From positions 21,734,935 through 21,798,934 of the forward strand of contig OX243828.1 in NCBI GenBank assembly GCA_945859605.1: a stretch of 64,000 bases of DNA. Direction: 5' to 3'. A model generated the notes under the pieces. That model saw only the letters and a program-made list of their open reading frames with translations, had not been told where the DNA came from and searched no databases. The position numbers were made by a program, and so were the translations under genes. Origin of the DNA: Lumbricus rubellus (taxonomy: Eukaryota; Annelida; Clitellata; Crassiclitellata; Lumbricidae). Below are positions 48,190 through 55,743 of this stretch, in pieces (positions within the stretch are counted from its first letter, which is position 1; every line of letters starts with the position of its first letter).

Positions 48190-48789
48190 ATGAATCGTTA
48201 CACGGGCGTAAAAGTTAATATTTCAGAAGCGCAACAAGACAAAATTAAAAGATCACTTCAAGCGGGGAGCGGCGTGAGTATCAAACTATCGCACGATGAT
48301 TTGAATGGCGAACACGTTTTGGCTCTCACCCAGGCGCAAATCAATAAAATGGCAGCAGCCTACCAAAAAGGAACTGGCATGATTATTAAAATGAGTAAAA
48401 CGCAATTGGAGAACAACAGGAAAGTCGAAGGTGGATTCATAGGCGCTATACTTCCGTTTCTAGCGACAGCGGGACGGTTCCTTCTGTCTAATGCACTGCC
48501 AAGTCTAGCGATGGGAGCACTAAGTGGTCTAGGCTCCGCGGCAACTACCAAGATTGTAGACAAAATCAGCGGTTCGGGTGTAATGTATGTCAAGAAAGGT
48601 GACATAGCGTGCAAAATAAGAGCAGCCGGGTCTGGTTTGTACATGTCCCCGTGGCAAAAAGGTAGCTCAATAACGGCATCCGGGTTGTACATGAAAACAG
48701 GGGCGGGCTATGCGAGTGTTGGCGAAGGACTTTTGTTGGGCCCCAACTCTCCGTTTCGGAACATTCCGATTCTCGGCATGATATTATAA
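48190..48789 (+). CDS. Polinton glycine-rich minor virion protein candidate
   Basis: 199 residues, ATG after AATTTATTAATAAA. The N-terminal half has two similar segments, each with a KMS/KLS..L pattern. A hydrophobic Gly/Ala stretch follows (FIGAILPFLATAGRFLL...MGALSGLGS). The C-terminal half has three short GSG(V/L)YM-type repeats. LSGLG and ISGSG fit the adenain consensus (M/I/L)XGX-G. A processed membrane-active or cementing capsid protein is inferred. I do not know a named family for it. Confidence 0.6.
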   Translation: MNRYTGVKVNISEAQQDKIKRSLQAGSGVSIKLSHDDLNGEHVLALTQAQINKMAAAYQKGTGMIIKMSKTQLENNRKVEGGFIGAILPFLATAGRFLLSNALPSLAMGALSGLGSAATTKIVDKISGSGVMYVKKGDIACKIRAAGSGLYMSPWQKGSSITASGLYMKTGAGYASVGEGLLLGPNSPFRNIPILGMIL

Positions 48790-48805
48790 ACTATTCTATT
48801 ATAAA

Positions 48806-49204
48806 ATGTCGAGACCAATACACAAATTTGGAACTAAACCAACTAGACCGGTAGAGGTTAGAACGCAGCCCGTTTCAGTCTTTTGGAAGATTACGAGCGG
48901 TGTTACCCGCACCCCAGTAAGACAACTAGGGGGTCTGCGATGGGAGATTTTTGCGCAAAATGATATCACGATACAACCAAAGACAGCAAATACGCTAAGG
49001 CTTGGACTCGGTGTAGAAATGGCGGCCGGTCTTTGTCTCGTTTCCCTCAGACAGAGTATCAAAGAACGACGATGCAGCCTACTAGACGGAGTGATTTCAG
49101 AAGATGTGATTGATGATATCATAGTTTCCATTCAAAACAACTCCGATTCGGCAGTAACAATAAATGAAGGAGATTCGCTATGCTGTGTAAATTATCAACG
49201 GTAA
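48806..49204 (+). CDS. Polinton dUTPase-fold protein with degenerate active site
   Basis: 132 residues, ATG after ATTATAAA. From about residue 44 the order of strands follows dUTPase: LRWEIFAQNDITIQPKTA, LRLGLGVEMAAGLCLVSLR, LLDGVISEDVIDDIIVSI, then NNSDSAVTINEGDSLCCV. The catalytic motifs are altered: the AGYDL position reads GGLRWEI, the PRSG position reads LRQSI, and the GVIDxDYRGE position reads GVISEDVIDD. The C-terminal P-loop-like motif 5 is absent. A non-catalytic trimeric structural role is therefore more likely than dUTP hydrolysis. It sits among virion-protein genes. Confidence 0.6.
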   Translation: MSRPIHKFGTKPTRPVEVRTQPVSVFWKITSGVTRTPVRQLGGLRWEIFAQNDITIQPKTANTLRLGLGVEMAAGLCLVSLRQSIKERRCSLLDGVISEDVIDDIIVSIQNNSDSAVTINEGDSLCCVNYQR

Positions 49205-49235
49205 AAAAAAATATATATTGCTAATAAATAAAAGA

Positions 49236-49934
49236 ATGGAATACGAAGGCATCAAACTCTATCCAAACCTAACAAATATAACGCCCTCTGCGCCGGAAGG
49301 TGAAATACAAATAGCCGCAGGGTCCGCACAAACGTATCGACTTCAGAAGATTAGCGAAATCAAAAAGGAGATCGAGCAAGAACGCGACAAAAGAGCAACG
49401 TTGAGTAAAAAGTACCATAGAAGTGTGAGCGTAATCGGCGTAGTAGACAGCTTCCTCATGGTGGTCACGATGGGGCTCGGAATTTCGGGAATCGGCGTAC
49501 TAGCCACCATAATTGCAACCCCCATCGCCATCGCTATGGAAGGGACAGCGCTAGGTGCGGGACTATTGAGTATAATTGGCAGCCGAATCTGTAAAAAGCT
49601 CGCCCTGAAGGCGGAGAAGCATGAAAAGATCAAAACGCTAGCTGACGCGAAGCTCAACACGATCAGCGACCATATTTCAAAAGCACTCGTGGATGATCAC
49701 ATTTCAGACGAGGAATATTCTCTGATTCTAAGCGAGATTGAAAAATTCAATGGCATGAAAGAAGAAATCAAAAGTAAGTCGAAAGTTGCGGTCGCCGCGA
49801 TGGATGAGGAAACGAAACAATCACTCATCGATCGGGGAAGAGAAGAGGTCAGGCAGTCCTTTCAAAGCATGTTTGAGAAAAATACTGAATCTGTGAAAAA
49901 GACGACTAACGTGAACATGTACGAAATCATGTAG
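49236..49934 (+). CDS. Polinton membrane protein with central hydrophobic hairpin
   Basis: 232 residues from the ATG at 49236. The N-terminus is proline/glycine-poor and then coiled (ISEIKKEIEQERDKRATLSKKY). Two hydrophobic segments follow (SFLMVVTMGLGISGIGVLATIIATPIAIAM and ALGAGLLSIIG), then a charged helical C-terminal half (KLNTISDHISKALVDDHISDEEYSLIL). I recall similar proteins from other animal Polintons but know no function. An internal-membrane or entry role is an inference from the transmembrane pair. Confidence 0.65.
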   Translation: MEYEGIKLYPNLTNITPSAPEGEIQIAAGSAQTYRLQKISEIKKEIEQERDKRATLSKKYHRSVSVIGVVDSFLMVVTMGLGISGIGVLATIIATPIAIAMEGTALGAGLLSIIGSRICKKLALKAEKHEKIKTLADAKLNTISDHISKALVDDHISDEEYSLILSEIEKFNGMKEEIKSKSKVAVAAMDEETKQSLIDRGREEVRQSFQSMFEKNTESVKKTTNVNMYEIM

Positions 49935-49994
49935 ACTTGTAGAGTTTTGTAGACCTATGTAGACCTATGTCGCTATGTCTGAAAATACGTCTAA

Positions 49995-50090
49995 CTTGTG
50001 TTTTTACACATGTCGAAAAACATGTCGAAAAACATGTAGAAAAACATGTAGAAAAACACGCCGGAAAACATGTCGAAAAACATTAAATTT
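49995..50090 (+). repeat. 12-bp tandem repeat in the Polinton intergenic leader
   Basis: About seven copies of CATGT(C/A)GAAAAA lie between the membrane-protein gene and the gene starting at 50101. They are in frame with the latter. Confidence 0.85.
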
Positions 50091-50100
50091 TTTATTAAAA

Positions 50101-51003
50101 ATGTCGTTTCTAAAGATAGATGACCCGGCGAAAAGAAATTTCATAGTCGAAGAGTTTCTGAAATCCAAGAAGAATATTCAACAGAACTTTTTATCGGAGA
50201 GATTGGGGGATTCGGGGCTGCAACAAGAATTAACCAAGCTGTACAAGCCTATCGTCGAGTCGCAATCCGCAATTTCCAAAGAGCAGAATGTCCTACTATC
50301 CGCCATCAAAGAAAACTCGATAGCTACTACAAACGCGCTACAAACGCTACCCGCGTCGTTGAAGGTTCAATTTCCTCAGTATCCCTCGATAGAAGCGTAT
50401 AGTGACGATCCGGCCGAGGATATTAGAACTTTAGAATTAGGTGATGTAGCCACCAAGTACCTTCATCAATACGCCTCCGATAGAAAAATCGTAGACACGA
50501 CGTTCGGAATACGATCAAAAAATGGTCAATTCTACATCGGTGATACTCCGATTTTTATTCAAGGAGACGATGTGACGGTTGGAAATAAGACGTATGGCGG
50601 AACACCGGGGCTTTGGGAGTTGTTGACGATGAAACAGCCGAACGCGTCGATATACGATAATAATGATAGAGACGATTACGCCGAGATTCTACTCGCGTCG
50701 GATGCTATCAGACAGCCAAAAAATCCCAACAAACCGAAAGCATCTTCGAGCGTCAAATATAGAGAAATTATCAAGCCGATATGGGAAAAGAGGACTCGTA
50801 ATGCGGTGGGTAAAGGCGTGGGTGGTGTAATTGTTATTTCCGAAGATCCAAACGTGTTAGCGAAACAGCTAGAACTACGATTTCAAAGCTTCAAAGCAGG
50901 CAATACCGGCGTGAGAAACGAGATCGTGGCGATGTGCGACGCGTTATTGAGGCAGGAAGTGCTGAGTAAAGATGCTTACAAAAATATAATGATGACATTG
51001 TAA
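50101..51003 (+). CDS. Polinton conserved hypothetical protein (DUF8207-like)
   Basis: 300 residues from the ATG at 50101. An open frame runs upstream to 49975 through a 12-bp tandem repeat (ATGTCGAAAAAC-type) that would add Cys/Arg/Lys-rich repeats; the ATG at 50101, after TTTATTAAAA, is preferred. Conserved-looking blocks are DDPAKRNFIVEEFLKSKKNIQ, TTFGIRSKNGQFYIGDTP, GTPGLWELLTMKQPN, YAEILLASDAIRQP and KYREIIKPIW. This protein recurs in Polinton-type elements of invertebrates. The family name is from memory and the function is unknown. Confidence 0.7.
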   Translation: MSFLKIDDPAKRNFIVEEFLKSKKNIQQNFLSERLGDSGLQQELTKLYKPIVESQSAISKEQNVLLSAIKENSIATTNALQTLPASLKVQFPQYPSIEAYSDDPAEDIRTLELGDVATKYLHQYASDRKIVDTTFGIRSKNGQFYIGDTPIFIQGDDVTVGNKTYGGTPGLWELLTMKQPNASIYDNNDRDDYAEILLASDAIRQPKNPNKPKASSSVKYREIIKPIWEKRTRNAVGKGVGGVIVISEDPNVLAKQLELRFQSFKAGNTGVRNEIVAMCDALLRQEVLSKDAYKNIMMTL

Positions 51004-51015
51004 AATGCAGAAAAA

Positions 51016-51471
51016 ATGCAAGTCATTAATAGAAGGAGGTATAGAAAACAATACGTTATCGGAGGATCGGGAATATTCGATACAATTTCGGGATTTTTCA
51101 AACGACTAGTAACGTCGAACGCCGCCAAACAATTAGCAGCGACCGCTCTCAACGCGAGTAAAGACGTGGCGAAAGAAATTGGGAAAAAGGCCATCGACGT
51201 TGGGAAAACAACCGCAATCGACGCCGGCAAACGATTAGTGGACAAAGCAGTGGCCAAACTGTTTACTCCTGCTCCTACTCCTACTCCCACCTCCAAGAAA
51301 ATTACGCCAGAAACTATACAAATTTTAGAGCGGCTGAGCGGCGTCGGGTCGAGCCCAAATATCTCGAATATTAATAATCTGATGATGGGGGATGGTCTGA
51401 AGAAGAACGACGCCATATCGATACAAGATTTAGTACGCTCGCTAAACGGCGCCGGAATGAAGGTCGCGTAA
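51016..51471 (+). CDS. Polinton small virion/core-type protein with possible protease sites
   Basis: 151 residues; the ATG lies 12 bp after the previous stop. A basic N-terminus (RRRYRKQ) leads to IGGSG, then an amphipathic Ala/Lys helix region (FKRLVTSNAAKQLAATALNA...GKKAIDVGK), a TPAPTPTPT linker, and a C-terminal part ending LNGAG. IGGSG, LSGVG and LNGAG each fit (M/I/L)XGX-G, the adenain cleavage pattern. It resembles adenovirus pVI/pX-type precursors in layout. This is inferred, not proven homology. Confidence 0.6.
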   Translation: MQVINRRRYRKQYVIGGSGIFDTISGFFKRLVTSNAAKQLAATALNASKDVAKEIGKKAIDVGKTTAIDAGKRLVDKAVAKLFTPAPTPTPTSKKITPETIQILERLSGVGSSPNISNINNLMMGDGLKKNDAISIQDLVRSLNGAGMKVA

Positions 51472-51505
51472 AAAATATATTATCGCGTAGTAAAAAGTAG
51501 TAAAA

Positions 51506-52795
51506 ATGCAATCATCTGATATTCTGAGATTTACCGAACAACCATTGAGCGATGAAAGCGTCGAACGTTACGAATGGTACGAGTATGAGCCGATATCGGG
51601 GGCGAATCTAAACACCTCCGGCGAGATTAGAATAAATATCGAACTTCAAGATCTATTTTGTCATCCAGCAGAATCTTACCTGTTGTTCGAGGGTAGATTG
51701 ACGAAGGCGGACAACACCTTCTACGTTAATGCCGATGAAGCAACTCTTACGAATAATGGGCTCATGCATCTTTTCAGTCAAATTTCGTATTCACTGTCGA
51801 ATCAGGAAATTGAATCGTTATTTCACCCGGGTCAAGCAACGACGATGCTCGGATTACTCAAATACCCGAATGATTTTCAACTAGCTCAAGGTCTGAATCA
51901 GTTGTGGTACAAGGACAGCGGAGCGACGGCTGCTATCGCGAATAATCAAGGTTTCGCCGTGAGACAGTCGTATATAATTCAAAAACCAAATGCCAAAGGT
52001 ACTTTCAGCTTTGTAGTTCCATTGAAGCATATTTTCGGATTTTGCGATGATTACGACAAGGTTGTTTTTGGTGTGAAACATACGCTAACTCTGGTTCGTA
52101 AAGCCGATGATGACGCAATTTTTAGACTCGCCGCCGCGGGTGCAGGGAAAGTTAGGCTAGACAAAATCTCATGGTTCATGCCTCACGTTATTCCCGCGGA
52201 TATGGAGAAGATGCAATTGTACAAAACGATCGAATCGAAAGCGTCGCTGCCAGTTGCGTACAGAGCCCGTCAATGCGATACCACCTCCGTCGCACAGTCG
52301 ACTAATTTTAGCTGGAGACTTAGCGTCAAGACATTACCTGAGAAGCCTAGGTACATCATCTTGGGTTTTCAAACCGACAAAAGCGGCGATCAAGAACAAA
52401 ATCCATCAGTTTTCAATCATTGCGATCTGAAGAACATGTTCGTGATGATGAACCAGGACCGATACCCAGTTGTCGACTACAACCTATCATTTCCGAATCA
52501 ACAATTCGCGCGGGCGTACCGAGCAGCAGCTGCGTTCAGTGAAAAATACTATGGAATGGACGAACTAATGACGCAATGCAATATCACACCCTCGGACTTC
52601 AAAGATCTGTTTCCGATTATGGTGTTTGACGTGAGCAAGCAATCCGAGCGTCTGAAGTCATCGGTGGTCGATATCCAGATCAAAGGCACGTTCAATACGG
52701 CGCCGCCAGCTAATACGGAAGCGTACGCAGTGGTGATTTCAGACAAGTTACTGAGGTTTCAATCGGACGGACAGAAAATGAGTGTGGTATATTGA
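51506..52795 (+). CDS. MCP: Polinton major capsid protein (double jelly-roll)
   Basis: 429 residues, ATG after GTAGTAAAA. The start block (FTEQPLSDESVERYEWYEYEP), IELQDLFCHPAESYLLFEGRL, and the later NQDRYPVVDYNLSFPNQQFARAYRA, MVFDVSKQSERLKSSVVDIQIK and AYAVVISDKLL follow the Polinton major capsid pattern. The length fits a double jelly-roll MCP. It is the last gene of the rightward block, followed by a hairpin and by a converging fibre gene. Intact. Confidence 0.9.
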   Translation: MQSSDILRFTEQPLSDESVERYEWYEYEPISGANLNTSGEIRINIELQDLFCHPAESYLLFEGRLTKADNTFYVNADEATLTNNGLMHLFSQISYSLSNQEIESLFHPGQATTMLGLLKYPNDFQLAQGLNQLWYKDSGATAAIANNQGFAVRQSYIIQKPNAKGTFSFVVPLKHIFGFCDDYDKVVFGVKHTLTLVRKADDDAIFRLAAAGAGKVRLDKISWFMPHVIPADMEKMQLYKTIESKASLPVAYRARQCDTTSVAQSTNFSWRLSVKTLPEKPRYIILGFQTDKSGDQEQNPSVFNHCDLKNMFVMMNQDRYPVVDYNLSFPNQQFARAYRAAAAFSEKYYGMDELMTQCNITPSDFKDLFPIMVFDVSKQSERLKSSVVDIQIKGTFNTAPPANTEAYAVVISDKLLRFQSDGQKMSVVY

Positions 52796-52836
52796 AGTTC
52801 ATGATAGAATGGCCGATGAAGAATAATGAGACTTAC

Positions 52837-52872
52837 AGATACCTATCGTACGTATATGAACGATAGGTATCT
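52837..52872. terminator. 13-bp perfect inverted repeat between convergent MCP and fibre genes
   Basis: AGATACCTATCGT (52837-52849) pairs with its exact complement at 52860-52872 across a 10-base loop. It lies in the only gap between the capsid stop (52795) and the fibre stop (52881). A transcript-end or processing signal for both converging units is inferred from position. Confidence 0.5.
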
Positions 52873-52880
52873 ACGGTTAC

Positions 52881-53783
52881 CTAGTACAAAAACTCGACCT
52901 GCAATCCGGCTCCGCCTCTGAGAAGAAGGCGACCGGCTGTTCGACTGTTTCCGGATATGAAAGAATATACCCTCATACCGAGCTTATCGTTGGAGTTGAA
53001 AAATATGGCGACGGTTGGTAATACGAGCGATATTCTGCTGCCAACCGTTGATCCGCCAGCCATGCATTCAAAAAGTTCGTTACTTTGTACCCCGTCTTTG
53101 ACATACGAAATTCTGATTATTTTTTCGCCCGGACTGTCATTTCCTATCAAGAAATTCGCGAATCCGCCAAGTCGATATACGCCCGTACGAGGAATAGTTA
53201 TTAACCCCAAAGACGTCGTATACGCCGAATCCGTATTGATGGCAACGACCGTTAATTGATGGTGCATTACATATACGCCTCCGAATGCTCCACCATGCGT
53301 TGCATATGTGCCCGAGAATGCGCCACCACTTACGATTGTGGTTACTCCCCCTCCACCCTCCTTCAACACACAAATAGCCGGTCCGGTTGTAGGCCGCCAA
53401 TTCGGGGACAATGCTGGTGCCGCTGTTATAGCTCCAGCCGTTCCTTCGAACCTATATGTAATACCGCTCGTCGTATTTCTCACTAGATTGCCCGGGGATA
53501 CCCTCATACCCGAAACGTAATCTCTAGGGGCGATATCCGCTGTTTTATCAACGACTAGGGCAGTAGCCTGGGCTGAACTAATAGCGTCACCCCCGTTACC
53601 TGTAAAAGGGTAATCAGTCGGTAACCCTACGAGATGATGGCCATTCATATTTAGATTCCCAGTCGCCGGATTTGCTCCATCTACCCTTAGAAAAGTACTG
53701 TTTACTTGGGACAGCGTAACGCCCCCTGCAATTATTCTTTGCGTAGATCCTGAATCCGTATGTCCAAATTTATCGACAGGCAT
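52881..53783 (-). CDS. Polinton fibre-like protein A
   Basis: 300 residues from the ATG at 53783. Residues 1-48 (MPVDKFGHTDSGSTQR.., NSTFLR.DGANPATGNLNM) are almost identical to those of the neighbouring fibre B. The middle is Ser/Thr/Gly-rich (HHLVGLP, GGDAISSAQA, PRDYVSG), a pattern seen in tail-fibre shafts. The C-terminal 120 residues are beta-rich (LGLITIPRTGVYRLGGFANF, IIRISYVKDG, GAGLQVEFLY) and resemble a C1q/TNF-like head. A spike or attachment role is inferred. Transcribed leftward with the protease, HNH and polymerase genes. Confidence 0.65.
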   Translation of the reverse strand: MPVDKFGHTDSGSTQRIIAGGVTLSQVNSTFLRVDGANPATGNLNMNGHHLVGLPTDYPFTGNGGDAISSAQATALVVDKTADIAPRDYVSGMRVSPGNLVRNTTSGITYRFEGTAGAITAAPALSPNWRPTTGPAICVLKEGGGGVTTIVSGGAFSGTYATHGGAFGGVYVMHHQLTVVAINTDSAYTTSLGLITIPRTGVYRLGGFANFLIGNDSPGEKIIRISYVKDGVQSNELFECMAGGSTVGSRISLVLPTVAIFFNSNDKLGMRVYSFISGNSRTAGRLLLRGGAGLQVEFLY

Positions 53784-53808
53784 TTTGAATATAATAATTT
53801 TTATTAAT

Positions 53809-54549
53809 TCAGGGACGTAAGAATGCCGCTGAAAAGTCCCTACACAAAATGTTCGTAGCGATGGATGAAAAAGCGTGTATGTTGACGTAATCGAACTCGT
53901 CTAGAAAAACTATGTTACTACCGATTGAATGGTTTTGCGAACCTTTCGTACTCCCTCCGCCCGCAATTTGCATGTACGACACCCCATTTTTATACAGGTG
54001 GACGGTGCCATACGCGGTATTACTATTGTTACAAAATTCTATGTACGCCGAAACGATATAGTACCCGGCTTTACTGGGGAAGAAAGAAGTCGTTCCGATA
54101 CCCTGTTCAATACCGTGTTTTGCGGTACCGCATCTGATTACGTCAAAAGTAACTGCAGTGTGGGATCTAGCGAGTATAGCCTGTTGAGTTGAACTGTAAG
54201 CGCTAACCGCAGACCCTACTACCGTCGCCACTTTCGAAGTAAGTTGTTCATCGACGTATTTCTTATTCGTCAAATGATTATTGTCGGTCGGAACGTCGTC
54301 GTGATTCCGCAGTAAATCTATTACTTGCCCCCGACTCACGGCCTCATCTATCCCCGCTTCCGGAGTATTCGCTGTATTCGTTGTAGGCAGACCTCTAATA
54401 GTATGGCCACTCATATTTAGATCTCCAGTCGCGGGGTTTGCTCCATCCAGCCTTAGAAAAGTACTGTTTACTTGACTTTCAGTAACTCCGCCAGCAATTA
54501 CTCTTTGAGTAGATCCTGAATCTGTATGTCCAAATTTATCGACAGGCAT
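53809..54549 (-). CDS. Polinton fibre-like protein B
   Basis: 246 residues from the ATG at 54549. It shares the first 48 residues with fibre A, then diverges. The shaft-like part has DEAVSRGQVIDLL and LTNKKYVDEQL, a phage-tail-fibre-type repeat pattern. The C-terminal head (AVTFDVIRCGT, TSFFPSKAGYYIVSAYIEF, GTVHLYKNGVSYMQIAGG, FLDEFDYVNIHAF) fits a C1q-like beta sandwich better than fibre A does. It lies 25 bp from fibre A, so the pair probably arose by tandem duplication followed by change of the head. Confidence 0.65.
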   Translation of the reverse strand: MPVDKFGHTDSGSTQRVIAGGVTESQVNSTFLRLDGANPATGDLNMSGHTIRGLPTTNTANTPEAGIDEAVSRGQVIDLLRNHDDVPTDNNHLTNKKYVDEQLTSKVATVVGSAVSAYSSTQQAILARSHTAVTFDVIRCGTAKHGIEQGIGTTSFFPSKAGYYIVSAYIEFCNNSNTAYGTVHLYKNGVSYMQIAGGGSTKGSQNHSIGSNIVFLDEFDYVNIHAFSSIATNILCRDFSAAFLRP

Positions 54550-54571
54550 TTTTTACATCTGAATATAATTT

Positions 54572-55006
54572 TCAATGCAGGCTGTTTATAACTTCTTGAA
54601 AACTCACCCCATCTTTGCATGTTTTTTTCAGGACGTGCAGGCATAGATGACCGCAAAACACTTCGTTGTCGGGCTGCACGCGCTCGCTATTGTAGTACAC
54701 GGGACTCTGTAAATACTTTACCAGTTCTGTAGGAGGGGGCAGGCCATAGCTGTCGAAATATATTTTATCCTTGCCGTTCTTCAAAAAAGCAACCCAGTGC
54801 GAGCCGGTTCTATTAGAATCGTCTAGATTCAATATCCCGCATTCAGTCCGGCTAGGTTTCTTCGGCAGCTCGTCTCTGAGAAATACTCCCCGGAAATTAG
54901 GGATATTGAGCTTTTTCGCGGTATCGATCAGCTGTATGTTTGACAGAGGGGTATTTGGTAGAACTATGCCTTCAACATTTATGTTTTTGTTTGTCTCAAA
55001 ACTCAT
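54572..55006 (-). CDS. PRO: Polinton adenain-like cysteine protease
   Basis: 144 residues from the ATG at 55006. The catalytic set of the adenovirus protease/Ulp1 clan is visible: His in GSHWVAFLK, Asp in YFDSYGLPPP, Gln in ERVQPDNEVF and Cys in FCGHLCLHV. Short length is normal for this family. Its start overlaps the end of the HNH gene by 11 bp. It presumably cleaves the virion precursors; candidate sites are seen in two of the small proteins. Confidence 0.92.
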   Translation of the reverse strand: MSFETNKNINVEGIVLPNTPLSNIQLIDTAKKLNIPNFRGVFLRDELPKKPSRTECGILNLDDSNRTGSHWVAFLKNGKDKIYFDSYGLPPPTELVKYLQSPVYYNSERVQPDNEVFCGHLCLHVLKKTCKDGVSFQEVINSLH

Positions 55007-55727
55007 TTTCTAAATGTTTCAAAAAGTAATGAGATTTTACTTCCTGCATAATATATGACCAACGATCTATTTTGCTCGCTTTTTGCAAATTTTTCAGCGG
55101 TAGCAAAGGGCGTAAATTCACCCAATTCATGGCTCTATGGAGTTCTTCTTCATCGAGTAAGTTGAACGAAGATAGGGGTAGAACATGGTCGATGTGCCAA
55201 TAGGATCCGTAATTTTCCATGGTCATTTCTTCATCAAATTGAAACTGAATCCATTTGGTGAATATTTCAAAGTCAATGCCAACAAGTTGTCGTGTCGTTT
55301 GTGATTTCGATTTGCCTCTTAGTGCGTCGCCAAGCCTACAGCGCATATTTGTTAGTAATTTAAACTCCGGGTCATTCTGCCTTCGGGTTGTAATATACGC
55401 TTTTTGATATTTATTTCGAGCTTCTGCGTTGGCTAGATAATATTTATGTCTGCAATTTTTGCATTCATTCGCCTTTCCATCTTTTTGAAATCGATTGTTG
55501 ACGTATTCCGATATGTTCTGATTTACCTTACACCGGCTGCAAACTTTTGTGTCTTTTGTCTCCCTAATTTCCTGTCTTGCGTATTTGTGCGCAAGCTCTT
55601 TCACTTTGGCATTTTTACAAATTTTACAGCTGGGGTAATACCCGCTCTTCTGTGAGTTATCTTTGTGAAATTCATCCAAGCTTTTTTCTATTTTGCATTT
55701 AGAACACACTTTTTTTGCCGCATCCAT
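54996..55727 (-). CDS. HNH-type endonuclease with zinc-finger N-terminus
   Basis: 243 residues, ATG right after TAATATAAA. Two zinc-knuckle pairs lie in the first 100 residues (CSKCKIEKSLDEFHKD..CKICK and CSRCKVNQNISEY..CKNC). The nuclease core is SYWHIDHVLPLSSFNL, later with MNWVNLRPLLPLKN. This combination is common in phage and giant-virus HNH proteins but is not part of the Polinton core set. It overlaps the protease gene by 11 bp, so it is built into the operon-like block rather than inserted by chance. Resolution, packaging or homing roles are possible. Confidence 0.8.
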   Translation of the reverse strand: MDAAKKVCSKCKIEKSLDEFHKDNSQKSGYYPSCKICKNAKVKELAHKYARQEIRETKDTKVCSRCKVNQNISEYVNNRFQKDGKANECKNCRHKYYLANAEARNKYQKAYITTRRQNDPEFKLLTNMRCRLGDALRGKSKSQTTRQLVGIDFEIFTKWIQFQFDEEMTMENYGSYWHIDHVLPLSSFNLLDEEELHRAMNWVNLRPLLPLKNLQKASKIDRWSYIMQEVKSHYFLKHLENEF

Positions 55728-55743
55728 TTTATATTAGTGTAAA

